Positions 1 to 14,077 of a stretch of DNA of 64,000 nt are shown here, one piece after another. Made by a program: the position numbers and the translations under genes. Origin of the DNA: Oxyruncus cristatus (lineage: Eukaryota > Chordata > Aves > Passeriformes > Cotingidae). The notes below the pieces were generated by a model. It worked only from the letters and a program-made list of their open reading frames with translations, had not been told where the DNA came from and searched no databases. Each line of letters opens with the position of its first letter. Position 1 is the first letter of the stretch. Where the stretch lies: contig VXAY01003830.1 in assembly GCA_013399855.1 (NCBI GenBank), positions 62,001 to 126,000 of the forward strand, written 5' to 3'.

Positions 1-995
1 CCTCATTGTCTGCTGGAGCCAACCTGCAGCAGGCTGATATTTGGGGAAGTGTGGAACAAAAGGAGAGAGAGATCAACAGACTTTGGAGGCAATGGATACA
101 AATTTGGAGATAAGAATTATAAGCTTGGAGAAATATGTGAAAATACATTTGAAAAGTTCACTTCAGCTTGAAATCCTGAAAGTGATTTAACATTTATGGA
201 CCAACTCCCTTGAACAGTCAATTCAAAAGATTGCTTTTACACATCCATGGGACTGTTTACGGAAGTAAGCATTGAATAGATCAATAATATTGGTAAGATT
301 CAGCTAATGTCATTGAACAACTGGTGCCCTAAAGAAGGACTTGTTATTTGTGTATCTGAATGGAAATGCATTTGGAAATTGTCTGGTTTAATGGTTTCAA
401 ACAATTGATTTCTCAGAGCTATGAAAACCTTTTTTATTCTAAATCTTTACAGCATAAATAATCTGTAGACTCTATTCTATCTAAGACACAACATATCTAA
501 TGAGAAGAGAGGAAAATACACTTCTGATACAGCCAATCAATCCCAGCTAGAATCCCTCTTGATAACCCTGTGATAACAACTTCTTCTATGAGGTTGTGTC
601 TTCCTTTCTCCAAATTGCAGATTGATAGATCCTAGGCTGGAGTGTAGCTCTTTCATATAAAGTGGCAGCCCCAGCAAGCCAGACAGCTCCTGAATTAACT
701 CCTCTGTGATTCCTGAAGGCTTTGAGAAATTATGAGAGTTTGAAACATGTATCGATTTACCAATGTTGCTGTAAAACCTATCTAATCATTGGCATAAAAG
801 TTCGTTAAGCTTTTTAAATGTGAAAAGTAGTTAAATTTCTGCCTTGTGCAATCTAAAACAGCAGTTCTGAAGAGTGGCTGTTAGGAATGTCATATGACCA
901 CTGTGCAAAAACACAAACTCAGCACTCTGCTGTATCTTGATTTTAATCAAGAAAACAGTAGCTGTGAATTTTCTGAGCCTCTTGTTTTATTAATT

Positions 996-1012
996 AAAAA
1001 AAAAAAAAAAAA
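996..1012. repeat. Poly-A run
   Basis: A run of 17 A residues in AT-rich DNA. It is not preceded by a recognisable retrotransposon or processed gene copy, so it is called simply as a homopolymer. Confidence 0.9.
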
Positions 1013-1829
1013 GGAGGGAAATCTGGTGGTGTAAACTATTGGTACAGATGGACGTGTTTCTAGAAACCTTGACATTTTGGGACATCCCATTGCATTTTTT
1101 TGATTAATCTGTAGTATTCTGCATCCTCACACTGACATGCTAGAGTGGGTAACTGGAGAAAACTGGTAGTATTTGATAGGCATATGTCTTAAGACTTCAT
1201 CTATAGATGGTAGGATTATAATGTCTTCCATGCAATTTAACTGAAGAAACTTCTGCTATTTTTAGCAGGAATGACACTAAAATAAATGCAAATAAAGTGG
1301 ACACCTTTATCTCATTTCCCCTGGAATATGAAATCTTCAAATGCATCCATTCAGTCTTACTAAAGTGGCAGGTATCTCTTATTCCCTTTTAATCCAATTG
1401 TGCAGAATACTCACTAAATCCCATTGTGCCCATGATCTTAAATCGGCATTGCCATTCTAGTTAATTAAAGATTTCCAGCATCGAATCTCAAGAGCCTAGA
1501 TAGAGTCGTCATTGAAGCTTGAAATACATGCTGGTTTTAAAGACATCTTGTATTATCACATGCATAGCACACTATTGTAAAAACTGTTTTATCAGTATAA
1601 GCTTAAGCGGAAAATAAAGGCTCTAATCTTCTTGATAGCATTTTTTTTTGTTAGTTTATAGCCTGCAATCTTACTAAGAAAAGAGATTTGTCTTTATGAA
1701 CTGCCAAGTATGGTTCTTGCCTTTATCACTTGCAGCTTTGTTTGCCCAGACCACTGTTGAAAATTTACTCCATGCAGTAACTTAGGTATTTTCAAGTGTT
1801 GTCTTCATTTTGTTACTGTTTTTTGTTGG

Positions 1830-1855
1830 GGTTTTGTTTGTTTGTTTGTTTATTT
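1830..1855. repeat. (GTTT)n microsatellite
   Basis: About five to six units of GTTT in a T-rich context. A shorter run of the same unit occurs near 10191-10203. Low-complexity DNA of this kind is ordinary in vertebrate non-coding sequence. Confidence 0.85.
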
Positions 1856-4239
1856 TAAAGGAGTTCAACATATGAAAATAATTGTGGAGAAACAGCTGAT
1901 GTGGCTTCCTGAAATGCATTCTCCCTTCCCAGCTTGCTGCCCGAGCCATCCTTCCCTGGCTTTTGTACACATGTCAGCTTCGGGCTGCAGACCCAGAGAG
2001 CCTTTCCTTGCCCTCTCTGCCTGCTTCCAACAGGATATTAATGCCTCAGTTGCTGAAAGCATATCCAGGCTCTGCATCTTGTGACAAGAACTAACTTTGC
2101 TTTGCAGTTCATAAAGAGTCCTTCTGTGTTTTCTCACAGTGCTTCTCCATATCTGAAATCTAAATAAATGACTAGAGAGGAGCTTGTCAGGCATTTTTCT
2201 TCTGAGGTGGTTAAAGCCACATGAGTTCCAGTTGACTGCTCTGGCAGTTTTTGTTAACTGCACTACTTTGGGTATAAATTTGGGGATCGAATTAGAAGAA
2301 AACTAAAACAAAAACAAAGGAATTCCCTTGATTGAGATAATTTATGTCAGAAGTGTGATTTGGAGAACAGGGTGTTTCTCTTGCCTGTGTTCTCTGAGGA
2401 GATAAACTGAAAAGCTCTGTTTTTTTATCAGGTCTTGTTTGTCATAATGCCCTCAAAGTATTTTTCTTTAGCTTATTTTAATTTAGAATTCTTTAGGTGT
2501 ACCAGAAATTGCGTGGCTCCCTTTTTGCTTTGCAAGGTATCTTCAAAGTTCTTTAGGTACCATTTTATTTCTGTCCTTGTGCAGTTCATAGAAATCTGTT
2601 GGTTCCCCCTTTTCAGCTTTATGACTTGTTACTAACCTGGGTTGTATTTTATGGGCAACTGGCCTTTTTTGACTCATTCTGCCATTGCTTCTCTCACATG
2701 TCTGTCCTGGAGCCCTCAGTCTTTGTCAGGGGAGCATCATATGAGCCTCTCACTCTCTCATGCAGTCCCATCTGCAGTGCCTGCTCTGCATGTCTCCTTG
2801 TACAAAGCAAGGTGGATTTGTCACAACTCTGCCACATTGTCTGGAACAAGGATATCAGTGTTTGGCCTTAAAAGTGGATGTTATTTATTTCAGAGAAGAC
2901 AGGTCTTAAAATAGTAAAGAGGCTGCACATGCGACCCATTTACTATTTTTCACAGAAAAACCCAGAAGCCTGGTCTTCCTAGTTGCTTCTCCACAAAGCT
3001 TGTCTCAGTCTCTGCTCAGTTTTGTTTAATTCCCAGGATGGCTGTGGGCAGCTGAACTTACTAGAGAGCCAGACACCTTTTAGTTAGCATCTGTTTGTGA
3101 ACGAGTAACTTCCATAATTGGTGAAGTCAGGCTTGCAGTTTGCTGCAGATCACTGAAATATCCACAGAGGTAACAGCTTCTTCATTGCCTCTCACTTCTG
3201 CCCCTGCAACCTTTTTGAGTAACCCCTGCTAAATTAAAATGTAGATGCTGTTGCCCCTTGTATAGGGTGGGTAACCCTTACCAAGGCAATGGTGCAGTGT
3301 CTTAGGGGACTGCACAGCAGGGATGTATATATTTAGGCTTTCATTACTATCTGACTTCAGAGTTCTTGGTAACCAAAAGTCTCTAAGAGATTATTTTCCT
3401 ATCAGTCTTATTCCATTTTCATGCAGCTATCTTGTACTGCCAGAGGCTTTGGGGCTTTTTTTTTTCAGCTCCGTATATTTGCAAATGCAGTGTATGTTAT
3501 AATCCCTAAGCCCACAGTGCTGGTAGACATACACACCACTGGAAGAGTTAAGGGTCAGCGAAGGTGCTTCCTTCTTAGGAAGGCCACGTTTATTATCCAA
3601 ACCTCAATTTTTTTTCACTTGTAGAAGTTTTTTTTTCAGTCTTTTTGATAAGAGTTTTCAAACTGAGATGGTGTGATGAGATAGAAATTTCGGTGTGTAG
3701 CCCGTTACGTATAAGGGAGCTTTTCCTCCATGATAAATGCTTACTGCCTGGCACCCTGGGATGGCCTGGGATTGCACATTGATAAATTTGCATTTTGATG
3801 ACTTCGTTTGTCCAGACTGGATAACCAGAAAGAAAAAAACAATTACTGAAGGTGCCCAGGAATAAAAATGATAATATTCCCTATGAGACAATATTGTAAA
3901 CTCTGCTAATATTAATGAAATCATCTAGATTTAGAAGGCTTGTAAATTTGGACCTTAAGAGGCGATGTTATATTACATAGGATGGATACTCCTCTATTTT
4001 TCTCCTCCTCCTCTAAGTTTAAGTATGTTTAGTAGGGCCATTTCAATTCAGTGTGCTCGAAGTCAGACAAATTATTTTCAGAATTGGTTTTCTGGGATCC
4101 TTTTCCTATTTTGTCCCAGTTCTTTTAGGGAGTTGATACTGAAATTATGATTACTCAGGTATGCAATTTATCTAGGTGTTTCTGAACATTCTTCTCTACA
4201 TATCTGTCTAATATGCAATATAAACAACTGCTTTGGTGT

Positions 4240-4257
4240 AAAAAAAAAAAAAAAAAA
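4240..4257. repeat. Poly-A run
   Basis: A run of 18 A residues. No gene-like or SINE-like sequence is recognisable on its 5' side. Confidence 0.9.
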
Positions 4258-7200
4258 TTAAAGACCGTATCTGGTTTTTGTCCTCTTGTGTTAAGGTTCC
4301 TCTTGTGTGTTGTTTCTGCTCCCAAATTCAAGAGCACTGCTGGAAAACCCCTAGTCCCAGCTCTGGACCATGCCAGGCTCTAGCTTGTATACAAGTTCCC
4401 AAGCTCAGATGACCCTACTATTAGGGGGTGGCCTCCAGTGGCTGCACCAAGTTGCATTTCGGAGTTCACCAGCTCTTTGTATCTACAGTGGAAAAGCCCT
4501 GATATAAATCTTACAGGCATTTATATCTCAAAGTCAGGGTCTTTAATTAACTGCATATAGAGCCATCCCCTGCTGTGAAAGGTAGCTGCCTTCGAGGAGA
4601 GAGCTGTTGTCACTGGCAGCACGCAGGACTCATTTAGGACCCAAAAGTGACCAACTAAAATAGAGATTTTGGATTCTTTGGGGTTCAGATAGAAATTACA
4701 GAGCGTCTCTTTGCCATCTGCTCCGTGTTGGAAATAATGCAAATGTAAATGTCAGCTTTGCATCCTATGAGCTAATTACCCCTCTAGGCCTACAGCCTGT
4801 CTTGCTGAGGGGAGGTGCATCCACTGGGACACTGCTTTCACAGCTGATAGCACAGTTTCGGTGTCTGCCTCCATTCTGAACTACTCCTGTGTTATTCAGA
4901 CCTGCATTTGTCACATGAGTTTGTGAGACCCTGGCTGTGAAATAGGCTTAGGAAGTTCCTGATCCTTCTCTCCCTGATTCTGCCCCCTTCTGAGGCACTT
5001 AAACTTGCTAGCTTTTTGTTTTGCTGCCACAGATATTTTGAGGAACCACAGAAAAGGCTATTTTTCACCCCTAATCTAGTTTGTGATTTGGTTTATTGTG
5101 TGACTTTGCAAACAGGTCTACTGCCAAACTGAGGGAGGAAAAGCAATGAGAAGGAGCAGTGAGAAGGAATTTACACTGGCTGCTGAAGCCAACATCTCTC
5201 ACTAGTAGACACTTATATTTTACAGGAGACAAAATATAAAGTAAGTAAATGCTGTGATGCCTTTATCTGAAGCCAGGTGTGAAGGTACTTACAGGTGATT
5301 TTCCCATTGTAGGTGGACCCCATAAATAGCTAGTGTGGTTAAAACAATGGAAGGTAGCAGCCAGCTCCTCCTAGAAGTGGATATCTTAGGTTATCTTGGA
5401 GCTGTTTCCCATGCCTCAGGTCATCTGGCTGATTTTTCTGTGCCCAGTCCGGGCTGCTCTTGCTGCTGCCTTTATTTATCCTTATATTAAATGTTATACA
5501 AGATGTTGGTTATAGGTACAATCTGTTAAATGCATGATCTCGGATGTGTTACCAGCCCTCTCGGTGCAGGCCGCATATGGCCCATTGTTAACACAGATGT
5601 CAGCCCAGGAACAGCTTGCTTGTCTCGCTACACCTCAGAGAGCGGGCAGCTCTTCCCTCACAGATTTTGCTTGAGTTCCTGCATCAGAAGTCATCATTTG
5701 TTTTCGGGCTTTGGGGATGAAATTAGTATAGCAATTAGTATGTGGCTCTAGCAAATGTCCACTCAATAGTCTATGACAATGTGCACTGGATTTATGACAG
5801 TGACAAGAAATCAAAATAACATGGCAGCGTAGCTCCTTTCAAAAGCAAATTTAAGAGGTGCTGTTTGCTGAATCTGAGTCAGAATCTCAACCTGGGGTAA
5901 ATCTTAGGGCATTTTTATCTGTAGAACTTTGATGCCATGTTAATAATCCTCACTGCACAGCCACTGTACAGCTGATAAGCAGAAACATGCACAAAATTTT
6001 GTAAATAATACTTAGAATTTTTCTTTCATCTACTTTCACAGATGACTTTTCAGTTTCTCTAACACAATCATATGATCAAGCATGTGTCATTTTGACCCTT
6101 GAAAGCCTGGAAGAACACGAGCATGTAAAGTTTCTTTCCAAACACTTCAGAAATCCTGCAAACAAACACTGGAGATGTCCAGAACTAGCAGTACATCACA
6201 GACCTTGGGTTAGTTTGGCTGATACTCTCAGCCAGTGATAAAACGGAAAACTGCAGCCTACGTTCAAAGCAGTAACAGGGTCCTGGATCAGCACATCAAG
6301 TGTCCATTCATTCTGTATTCGTGTCATATTGCTGTGTGATCAGCTACAATGGATGAAATGTTATTGACTGACAGCCCATTGAGTTTGGCATCTCTTAGTT
6401 CTTTAATGAAGACAGGATCTCTATTGAAATGAGCCAGCTGAGGTTAAAATTGAATTGGGTCTAAGCTAGACAATTAGCTCCAGTGCAGAAAAGCAGGCAC
6501 CTCTGGAGTGACAGTCACCCAGTTGCAGGTGGGATGAACTGTACTGTGGAGATGACTTTCTCCTCCTCAGATAGAATCTAGAATACTGGTTTAGACAGAT
6601 ACCTCACTTTTAAGTGGCTGAAGTTACGTGAAAGTTGCATGTGCTGTTTAGTCTCAAAGATTAACAGGCATTTCCTGTTAACAACAATAAGGTGGACAAG
6701 TAAAATCAATGAGTTTCCTCTGTAAATAAACCCAAAGCAAAACTAACAAAATGTTTGCACATGGAGACTCAGTACAAACACGCATCTGCCTAGATCTTTA
6801 TCACTACCAGCTATGTTTCATATCCCTTTGCTGTTTTCAGCTGTGACCGGCACAGTCTTAAACAGGTCTGCAAGTCTCCTTGCTCAGTGTTAAAAAAAGG
6901 AACCTGCAACTGCGGTATGGCACTGGGATTCAGGAGTCCCCCTTGCACTACCCCACTGAAGAAATTTGGTGAAGTTCCTCTGTGCCACAGTGTCTCCAGG
7001 CATAAAGTGCACTGCCCTTCTTTGTGTTCTGTGGCTAGTGAGGGCAGTGTAAGAGCTAAGTATTAGCCTTCCAAAACAGTCACAGCATCTCCAGTGTGTG
7101 CTACATTCGTTCCAGTATGTCTTTGGCATTTCAAGTGGGCCTTGTCAGCTGGATGATACAGGCTCTTCCCTGAAGCTCTCTTCTTTTCTTTGCATCAAAA

Positions 7201-10200
7201 CCAGCATAGCACAAAGGCTGCGGGTTGCAGATGCCCTCTTGCTGAGTTTCCCACTGAAACCTCCCTCTGTACTTCCCATAGTACCTTGCCTGAACGGCCG
7301 TCCTTCCATTAATGATGATGTGGAGTGAAGACTATGTCCTGATGGAGGCAGCAAGCCCAGCAACTGTATTTGTAAGTGAATTCCTCCCCTAGTGCACACT
7401 GCCACACTTAATTCTGTAGGAGTGATTGTAGCCCAGTGAGACAGGGTGTAGCTGGGTGTCGGTGAGCTCGACCAGCAGCAGCAGTAGGCACCAGTCGGAC
7501 GCCTTCCGCATCCCTCCATTTCTGTGATGCCCGAACACTACCTATTCTCAAAGAGGTTGTGCTGCTCTGTCTTTGACTAACTCATGCTTGGCTCTCTCCC
7601 CTCTATTGTGTTAGGTAGAGGTGTGTGTGGCCACATTGTGGGTCCAGACCGGGAACTAGCCAAGCTGAAGTATTACTGTAAGACAAAAAAGGAAGGTGGA
7701 GGACAGGGTTGCTTAAATTTATGCCACTGTCAATGAGGAGCACTGTGGACTGAAACCTCTGCAGTTGTTTTCTAGGTCTTTGTTGTCTCTTAGAACTGAC
7801 AACTTCTGGCCACTGCTTCTGTTTTCAGTTTCTTCAGCTAGGCTGTGGTTTCACATAAATTTTTTAATTTCCTTCTACCAAAGATGTTTGAGGTAACTTG
7901 CATCTCCTTTTTCACAGACATACTAAAGGAGACCCAGGGAATACTTTTGTCAGTTCACCTGCCCTGAATCTGCACTGAATGTTGGCAGGTGCAGAACATT
8001 GTCAAGCAGTCTGCATTTGGGGCAGGAGAAGGTGATGGGGTGAAGATGGCTCCCCAAGCAGTCGAAGATAGTATGAGATTACCTTTCCTACAGCTGCAGC
8101 AAGGGTCTGACCTCAGGAAGCTCTGCACTGTTAGGCATTTCAAAAAGGGATTTCCTCCTGGCATTAGCTCTTGAGTGCTCTCCAGCTTACACCCAAAGCT
8201 CTCACATCTGTGTCAGCTCACTGGTGGGCTGGGAGCAGAGGCTTAGGGCTACTTTTGCGTTGTCAGCGTGATCCCCTTTGCAGGTGGTACTAACCAAAAA
8301 GCTGTTACCCCCACTTTGTAACATAAATGATACATCACTGATGTCACTACATTAAACAACATCGTTTTAACTATACCTGTCTTGAAAGGACCATGTAAAC
8401 AAACTGTTTGTGCACAAATTGATGGTAGACGTGAGTACATTCTCACGCATAATGTTTCTGAAAATTCTCAATTTACATGTTAAATTTCCCACAAACAACT
8501 TTAATTCATATTCTTTCATAGCCTTCTTGCACTATTTGATTGACTACAACTGGTTAAAAAGGAAAATGTTTGCTGACTCCTTTTTAGACAAGTATGTAAC
8601 AGTATCTCAGTTTTAACAGCAACATATCTTTAGAGGACATCTTTTCATTAAGCAAATTATTATAGTTTTTCCCAATCTGTAAAAGAGTTCTTTCAGTGTT
8701 CTTCTGATTCTCTTTTACATTTGTGATAATCTGAACATTTATAAGACAAGACATTGTTTAGATGTTCAAAATAAAATAGTATTTTTGGACCATGACATCA
8801 GTTTTTATGCCATTTCACTCTATTTTGAGCTACAATTAAAAGTTCGTTTTTAAATAAACTGTATCTAATTTCTGTGCTAAATCAAGCCAAGCAGTGAGGA
8901 ATGTTTTTACTTTTAACTAGAATGTCATTAGAGTCAAAACATGCAAATACAACGCCGAATTGTAAGACATCACTTAAAAAAAAAAAAATCAACTGCAAAG
9001 TCTTTGTCTACACTAGAAGAAGGTTTTTTACTGTAAAGAAATTCTGGCAAACCCTCATGAAGAATCACGGCTTGCATGATTTCCCACTAGAGCTTGTTCC
9101 AGTTTTCTGAACAGAAGCAGCAATACCAAGAACAATTTTGCCATCCCAGCAGCAATTGCAAGCACAACTGTTTCTGAGAGCTGTGTGTTATCGACTCCTC
9201 TTTCACATCATTATTTCAGCAAAAATTTTGGACCCAGCTAGTGCTGTGATTAGGTGCATAAACCAACAGAACAAGCGCAGAAATGACATTCAGTTTTACA
9301 TGTGGAAATGGTATGCAGAAAATATACAACAAATATTTTTTCCTTGTAGAATATTAAGTTTTTAAAGAGACCAATGCTCCAATTACATGCTGGGCCTAAA
9401 TTTCTTTGCAGTATGCCTTTAAAGAGCCACACATTTCATATATAGAGAGAGAGACCTTTGCCATTTCTTCAAATATATTGTTCTCTGAGAATAAAGCCCA
9501 TGGCAAAATATGAAGTTTTGAAAAGCAAGTTGCTTTTTGTGCTGTCTGGACAAAAAAACCCAGTGTCTCTTGCTGTAACCAGTGCTTCAGTTTTCATACC
9601 CAGCTAGCAGAGAAAGGTTAAACTGCATTTAGCTAAAATCCTCAAAAAATTGTGGAGATTTCTAAAACCACTGATGGCTCAGGACAGAAGTTCAGCCCCT
9701 GTGGAAGTATTGTCTTCAACATGATGCTTAGTCCTCTGGGTCCAAAAAAGGTAAGCGATAAATTCCTCTCCCAGATAGTATTAAAGACCTGGAGCACTAC
9801 CTGTGACCCAGGGGAAATCTGTGTGTCTGGGACTTTGATGTCAGTGTTGATTAAAGACTGGCTTTGAACTAAAGGAGAGGCACATAACTGGGCTTGGTTA
9901 GCTATAGAAAGCGTCAAATATTCAAAGCCTAAAATTACAGTCTTAGATCTCTACCTTTAATACTACCCATGACTCATGGGGAGACTCACAAGGTCATTCA
10001 GCTCTCTCTTGCATTACACCGGGTCTCTACAGCTCCTGCTGCAGGAAGATGTCTCTTCCCATGTCTGTCTCGGAGAGCCATACTCTGCTCTGTGGTGGGG
10101 CATGACCTGAGCTCAGACTTCTGAGTCACTGATGGCTAGGACCTACCCATTCCTTTCCTCCACTCACTGCCTCACTTTAGTGTGATTTTTTGTTTGTTTG

Positions 10201-10995
10201 TTTCCAGCCTCTCCTTTCTCATTCCTAGCCTCCCAACCACCTCTCCAGCTCCTTCTCCTATCACACTGCCCCACTGACAATACTGATTTTCAAAAGCTGC
10301 AAGTGACGAGGACTTTTCACAGGCTCTTGATAATTATGAACATCTCTGAAGGCATTCAAGATGGGATCCTGCACTGAGCTGAATGTGAGAGACTGCTCCC
10401 ATCCTGACTTGGAGTGTACATCCAAGTAGGAGAAAGCATATCCCACTATGCCTAATATGCCTAGGAAATCTGCATCTCTGCTAACCCTGGGATATTTCTG
10501 CCAGACACACATGAATTGCCTTCTTTGTTTGACCTGTTTCCTATCTATTAAGCAGAGGGGACTTCCCCCAGTTTCTTTTTTGTCTCTTTCATCTTTTCTG
10601 GTTTCTTTTTTTTTCTTTGGCTTCTATATTCCATTATAAGTAAAAATTTTCTAATTATTTCTGATCTAACCCTTCAAAAGTTTCATGTGATGATGACACA
10701 GTAAGGAAATGAAAGAAGAAGGATATAGTTGTGAATTGATCTGGTCACCCTCAGACTTTGAAGTGGAGAAAATTTAGGTCTAGGCAATCCATTTCTGATG
10801 TAAATGTTTCAGTCGTATATCTGGAGCCTCCATTAGCAAAGGGGCAATCTGTCATAGGCTCTCCCTATATGAGGTGCTTTGTGCCCTTGTTCTGTGAAGA
10901 AAGAAAGAGTTGTAAACTCAGGAGGTGACTATTAAATTGGAGAACTGAGAACACCATTAATAATGTTCATTAACAGGAAGAGAATTACTTTCTTC

Positions 10996-11013
10996 TTTTT
11001 TTTTTTTTTTTTT
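10996..11013. repeat. Poly-T run
   Basis: A run of 18 T residues preceded by a short CT-rich stretch. It contributes the lysine-rich segment of a spurious minus-strand frame. Confidence 0.9.
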
Positions 11014-14000
11014 AACCTAGAAGAGAAACAGAGAGATTTGGTTTTGTTGATATCTGCAAGATAAAAAACAAATACCCAAAGAAATGCAAAACTACAGCTA
11101 TTAAGTCTCCAGATAAACATATTTCCCCGCAACATTATATGTGTAATTCCATGGAAACAAATACAGAGACATAAACTGAAAATGCCTAGGGGCATCTTTA
11201 ACTTATCAGCATAGGAAAAAGGGAAAGTATAAATGTCACAGAAGCTATAATCAAACTTAAGAGAGCATGCATTATGTTTAAATCTTACGGATAATGTGCT
11301 AAAGATCAAGTTGCATACTAATAACACACAGCACACACATTAAAGTGGTAACACACAAACTGGATGGAAAGAGCAAAAAACAATTTAGTAACATGATATA
11401 AACCACAACATATTAATATAAATTTGTATCTGGTGCAATTTTTGTTCACATTTTTAGGAGGCTGTTAATTAAGAAACTATTATTTTAGTCCCGCTTTTCT
11501 AAATTACAAGCAAAACCCAAGGCTTCAGTTTGGTGTGAGAGGGGTTTAACCTCTGTAAAATCCCACAGGGCACATTAGACAGACAAAGTTTACTGAAACT
11601 GATGTCAGATTATAGCAGTGATATAGAAGCTGCAATTCTAGCAGCTGATATTCTTTCTGATGCACTTCAGCAGCTTTTTTTCATTGTTACTATCATAGGA
11701 CAGAGTCGTGGGACCTGCCCCATCACAATCCTCCTGCAACCCTGAATATTGGCATAAACAGCTGAGTTTTTGCCAGGCTTGGTGACCCTTCAAAGAACTG
11801 CTGCAAGCTCACTGAAGCTTGGGAAGCAGTGCTGTCCTGTAAATGACTTGCTAATCATTTGTCCTGGCCTTTGATGCCCCTGGTGCAAGACTTGAGTAAA
11901 GGAAGCCAGCAATTACATCTGTTCCTTTGGATGTGATGGTGGAGACTGTGGGCAGGTGTATTGCTTGGATCTCACTTGCTCGAATTGATTTAAATTTTAT
12001 GATGTCTTTTTAATCAGACAGACTGGTGGCTGCTGCCAGTAACAGAGATGTATACACGGAAAGGTGGCTGTAATTACTTTGTATGTGTGAACCATAAAGG
12101 GGCTTTCTTCATTTTTCTGATAACTCCTGCACCAAAAAGGCCATGTTTTGAAAGATTTTTCATAATTCTTAGATAGAAACTAGTGAGGAGACACTCTTTC
12201 CAAAAGCTGTTCTCTGAGCTTCAGCATTGGTGGATACATGTGATGCTATTCAAGGTTGGCCTCTGGCTGTCTGGGTCCTGTCAGTAATGCAACAAGCCCC
12301 AACCCCAGCATTTGTTCCAACACAAGACCTGACAAAAGCTTGGTTAACTTCCAGATTCCTACATTTTCCTGCCAACTAAGCTGTCATACATCTGTGGCAG
12401 CTTGATTCTGCAGCATCTAATTCCTGCAGAAATTTTTCTTAAGAAACTTGGAGTTGCCTTTCTCCTCCACATGTCTGGAAAAAGCACTTGACCTTCTGAG
12501 TCAAATTGCGTCCAGCATTGTAATGTGCTGGGGAATATCCTCATGGCATTCATTGCTTCTTCGGGCACTATCTGTTGTATTTGAATTCAATATGCTGTAA
12601 TTTATTAACTCGCCTCTGCGTATATTGTGTGTCTCCAGCAGGCCTAGTTTTAGAGGGAAGCTTTATAACATGGTTTCGCAGAATGCTTTTTGCAGGCATC
12701 TCTAAAGTATTAAGAGTTTCAATCAAAGAGAAGGGGTTATCAAGGAAAATGTGGGGGAAAAGTGAAATTGCTGAAAAGTTCAAAATGTTTCCTGCAATTA
12801 CTAGCAGTTTTCCAGTGTATCTAAGAGTTGCAGTATGAATTATGTCTTTAAGCAGTTCTTGAACCTTCACAATACAGATTTTCAGATATTTTTGTTTGTG
12901 ACTGAGGCTTACTGCATAATGCAAATAATGTAGCAATACAAAAAGCATGAAGCATGACATAAAAAATACGATTAATGTCAAGCTCACAGATCTAGTCTCT
13001 GTGTGATATGTCCTCAAAGCGCCCTTCGCCTCTGAGTTAGACATTTGAAATCAGGAAGACATAGCCTAATTTTCATTATCTTTGGATGCTCAGGAGTGTT
13101 TAATAAGAATGAGAGTTATGCATGCATTTTCTCATAAGATCAAATCTTGCTTGAGAAACTTGATAGCTTTTCTTTTGTTGACTCAATTCTTTTGGTAAAT
13201 TATCAACTGAAAAAAAAACATGAGAGTGGTAATTTGAATTAAAAACAGCAACAGCATTTGATACAGTGCCTTACAAAGTCTTGCTCTCAAAATTAATTTA
13301 TAATAGCTTGGCCATAAAAATTGTTATTCACATTGAAAATTGCAAGCCTTAAGCATAACCAAACTGGACATCTATGATGTTTTCACAACCAAAAAGCCTT
13401 TCCTCCTCCATGGGAAAAACTTTCCAAAACATAGTAATTCTTTGTTTGTAAAGCTGTGGTCCAGACATGAGAACTCAAGTCTTCTTAGAAGATTTAATAG
13501 ACTCTGTAACTTCTCAAGACATAGAATTGCAGTATGGTTTCCTATATAATGAAATTCAGCCAGATCAATATTGCCTGACCCCTTGGGAGTTCTAGGTTTG
13601 CCAGGATTCTGTTATTTGGAAAGCCTTCAAGTCTCTGACAGGCACACAGCTTTTTCTCATTCATTTTTCTTGCTGCTTCAAAATCCCTTACATTGGATTC
13701 CTTTACTTGATCCTATGTTAATTGAATAGAATTATTTCTTGATACCATTTATGATTAGTGTAAATAAAGAAATCTATTTTATGCACAGGTTGCAAAGTGT
13801 TTAGACAAGTTCCTCTCTATTGCAGTCTGCGTGCCAGAAGAGGATCCCTGATTTTCAAAGAGCCTTCACAACAATCCCCTTGGAGTGTATTAAAGATACT
13901 TTAGAAATGCTGGTGTTATTAATCATTATTATGTCACTGGGCTGCTGAGCATTTTCTGCATCTCCAGAGCCTGTGGCAGATGTTCTTCCAGTAGCAAGTA

Positions 14001-14048
14001 TATCTTCAGACATATATATCTTTGTCATTAAATACACTTTGCTATGAA

Positions 14049-14077
14049 CATATATCAAATTAGATATTTGATATATG
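14049..14077. other. Perfect 12-bp hairpin
   Basis: The left arm catatatcaaat (14049-14060) is the exact reverse complement of the right arm atttgatatatg (14066-14077), separated by the 5-base loop tagat. The arms are AT-rich. No terminal repeat or duplicated target site was seen around it, so a MITE is not claimed. Confidence 0.8.

Noticed and set aside
7145..7519. 124-codon minus frame with a cysteine- and serine-rich start
   Set aside because: Composition reflects local GC content, no family resemblance was seen, and no exon signals were convincing.
12568..13044. Longest open frame in the window (158 codons, minus)
   Set aside because: With a stop roughly every 16 codons at this base composition, one frame near this length is expected by chance in 64 kb. 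The peptide has no recognisable domain and no supporting splice or promoter context.
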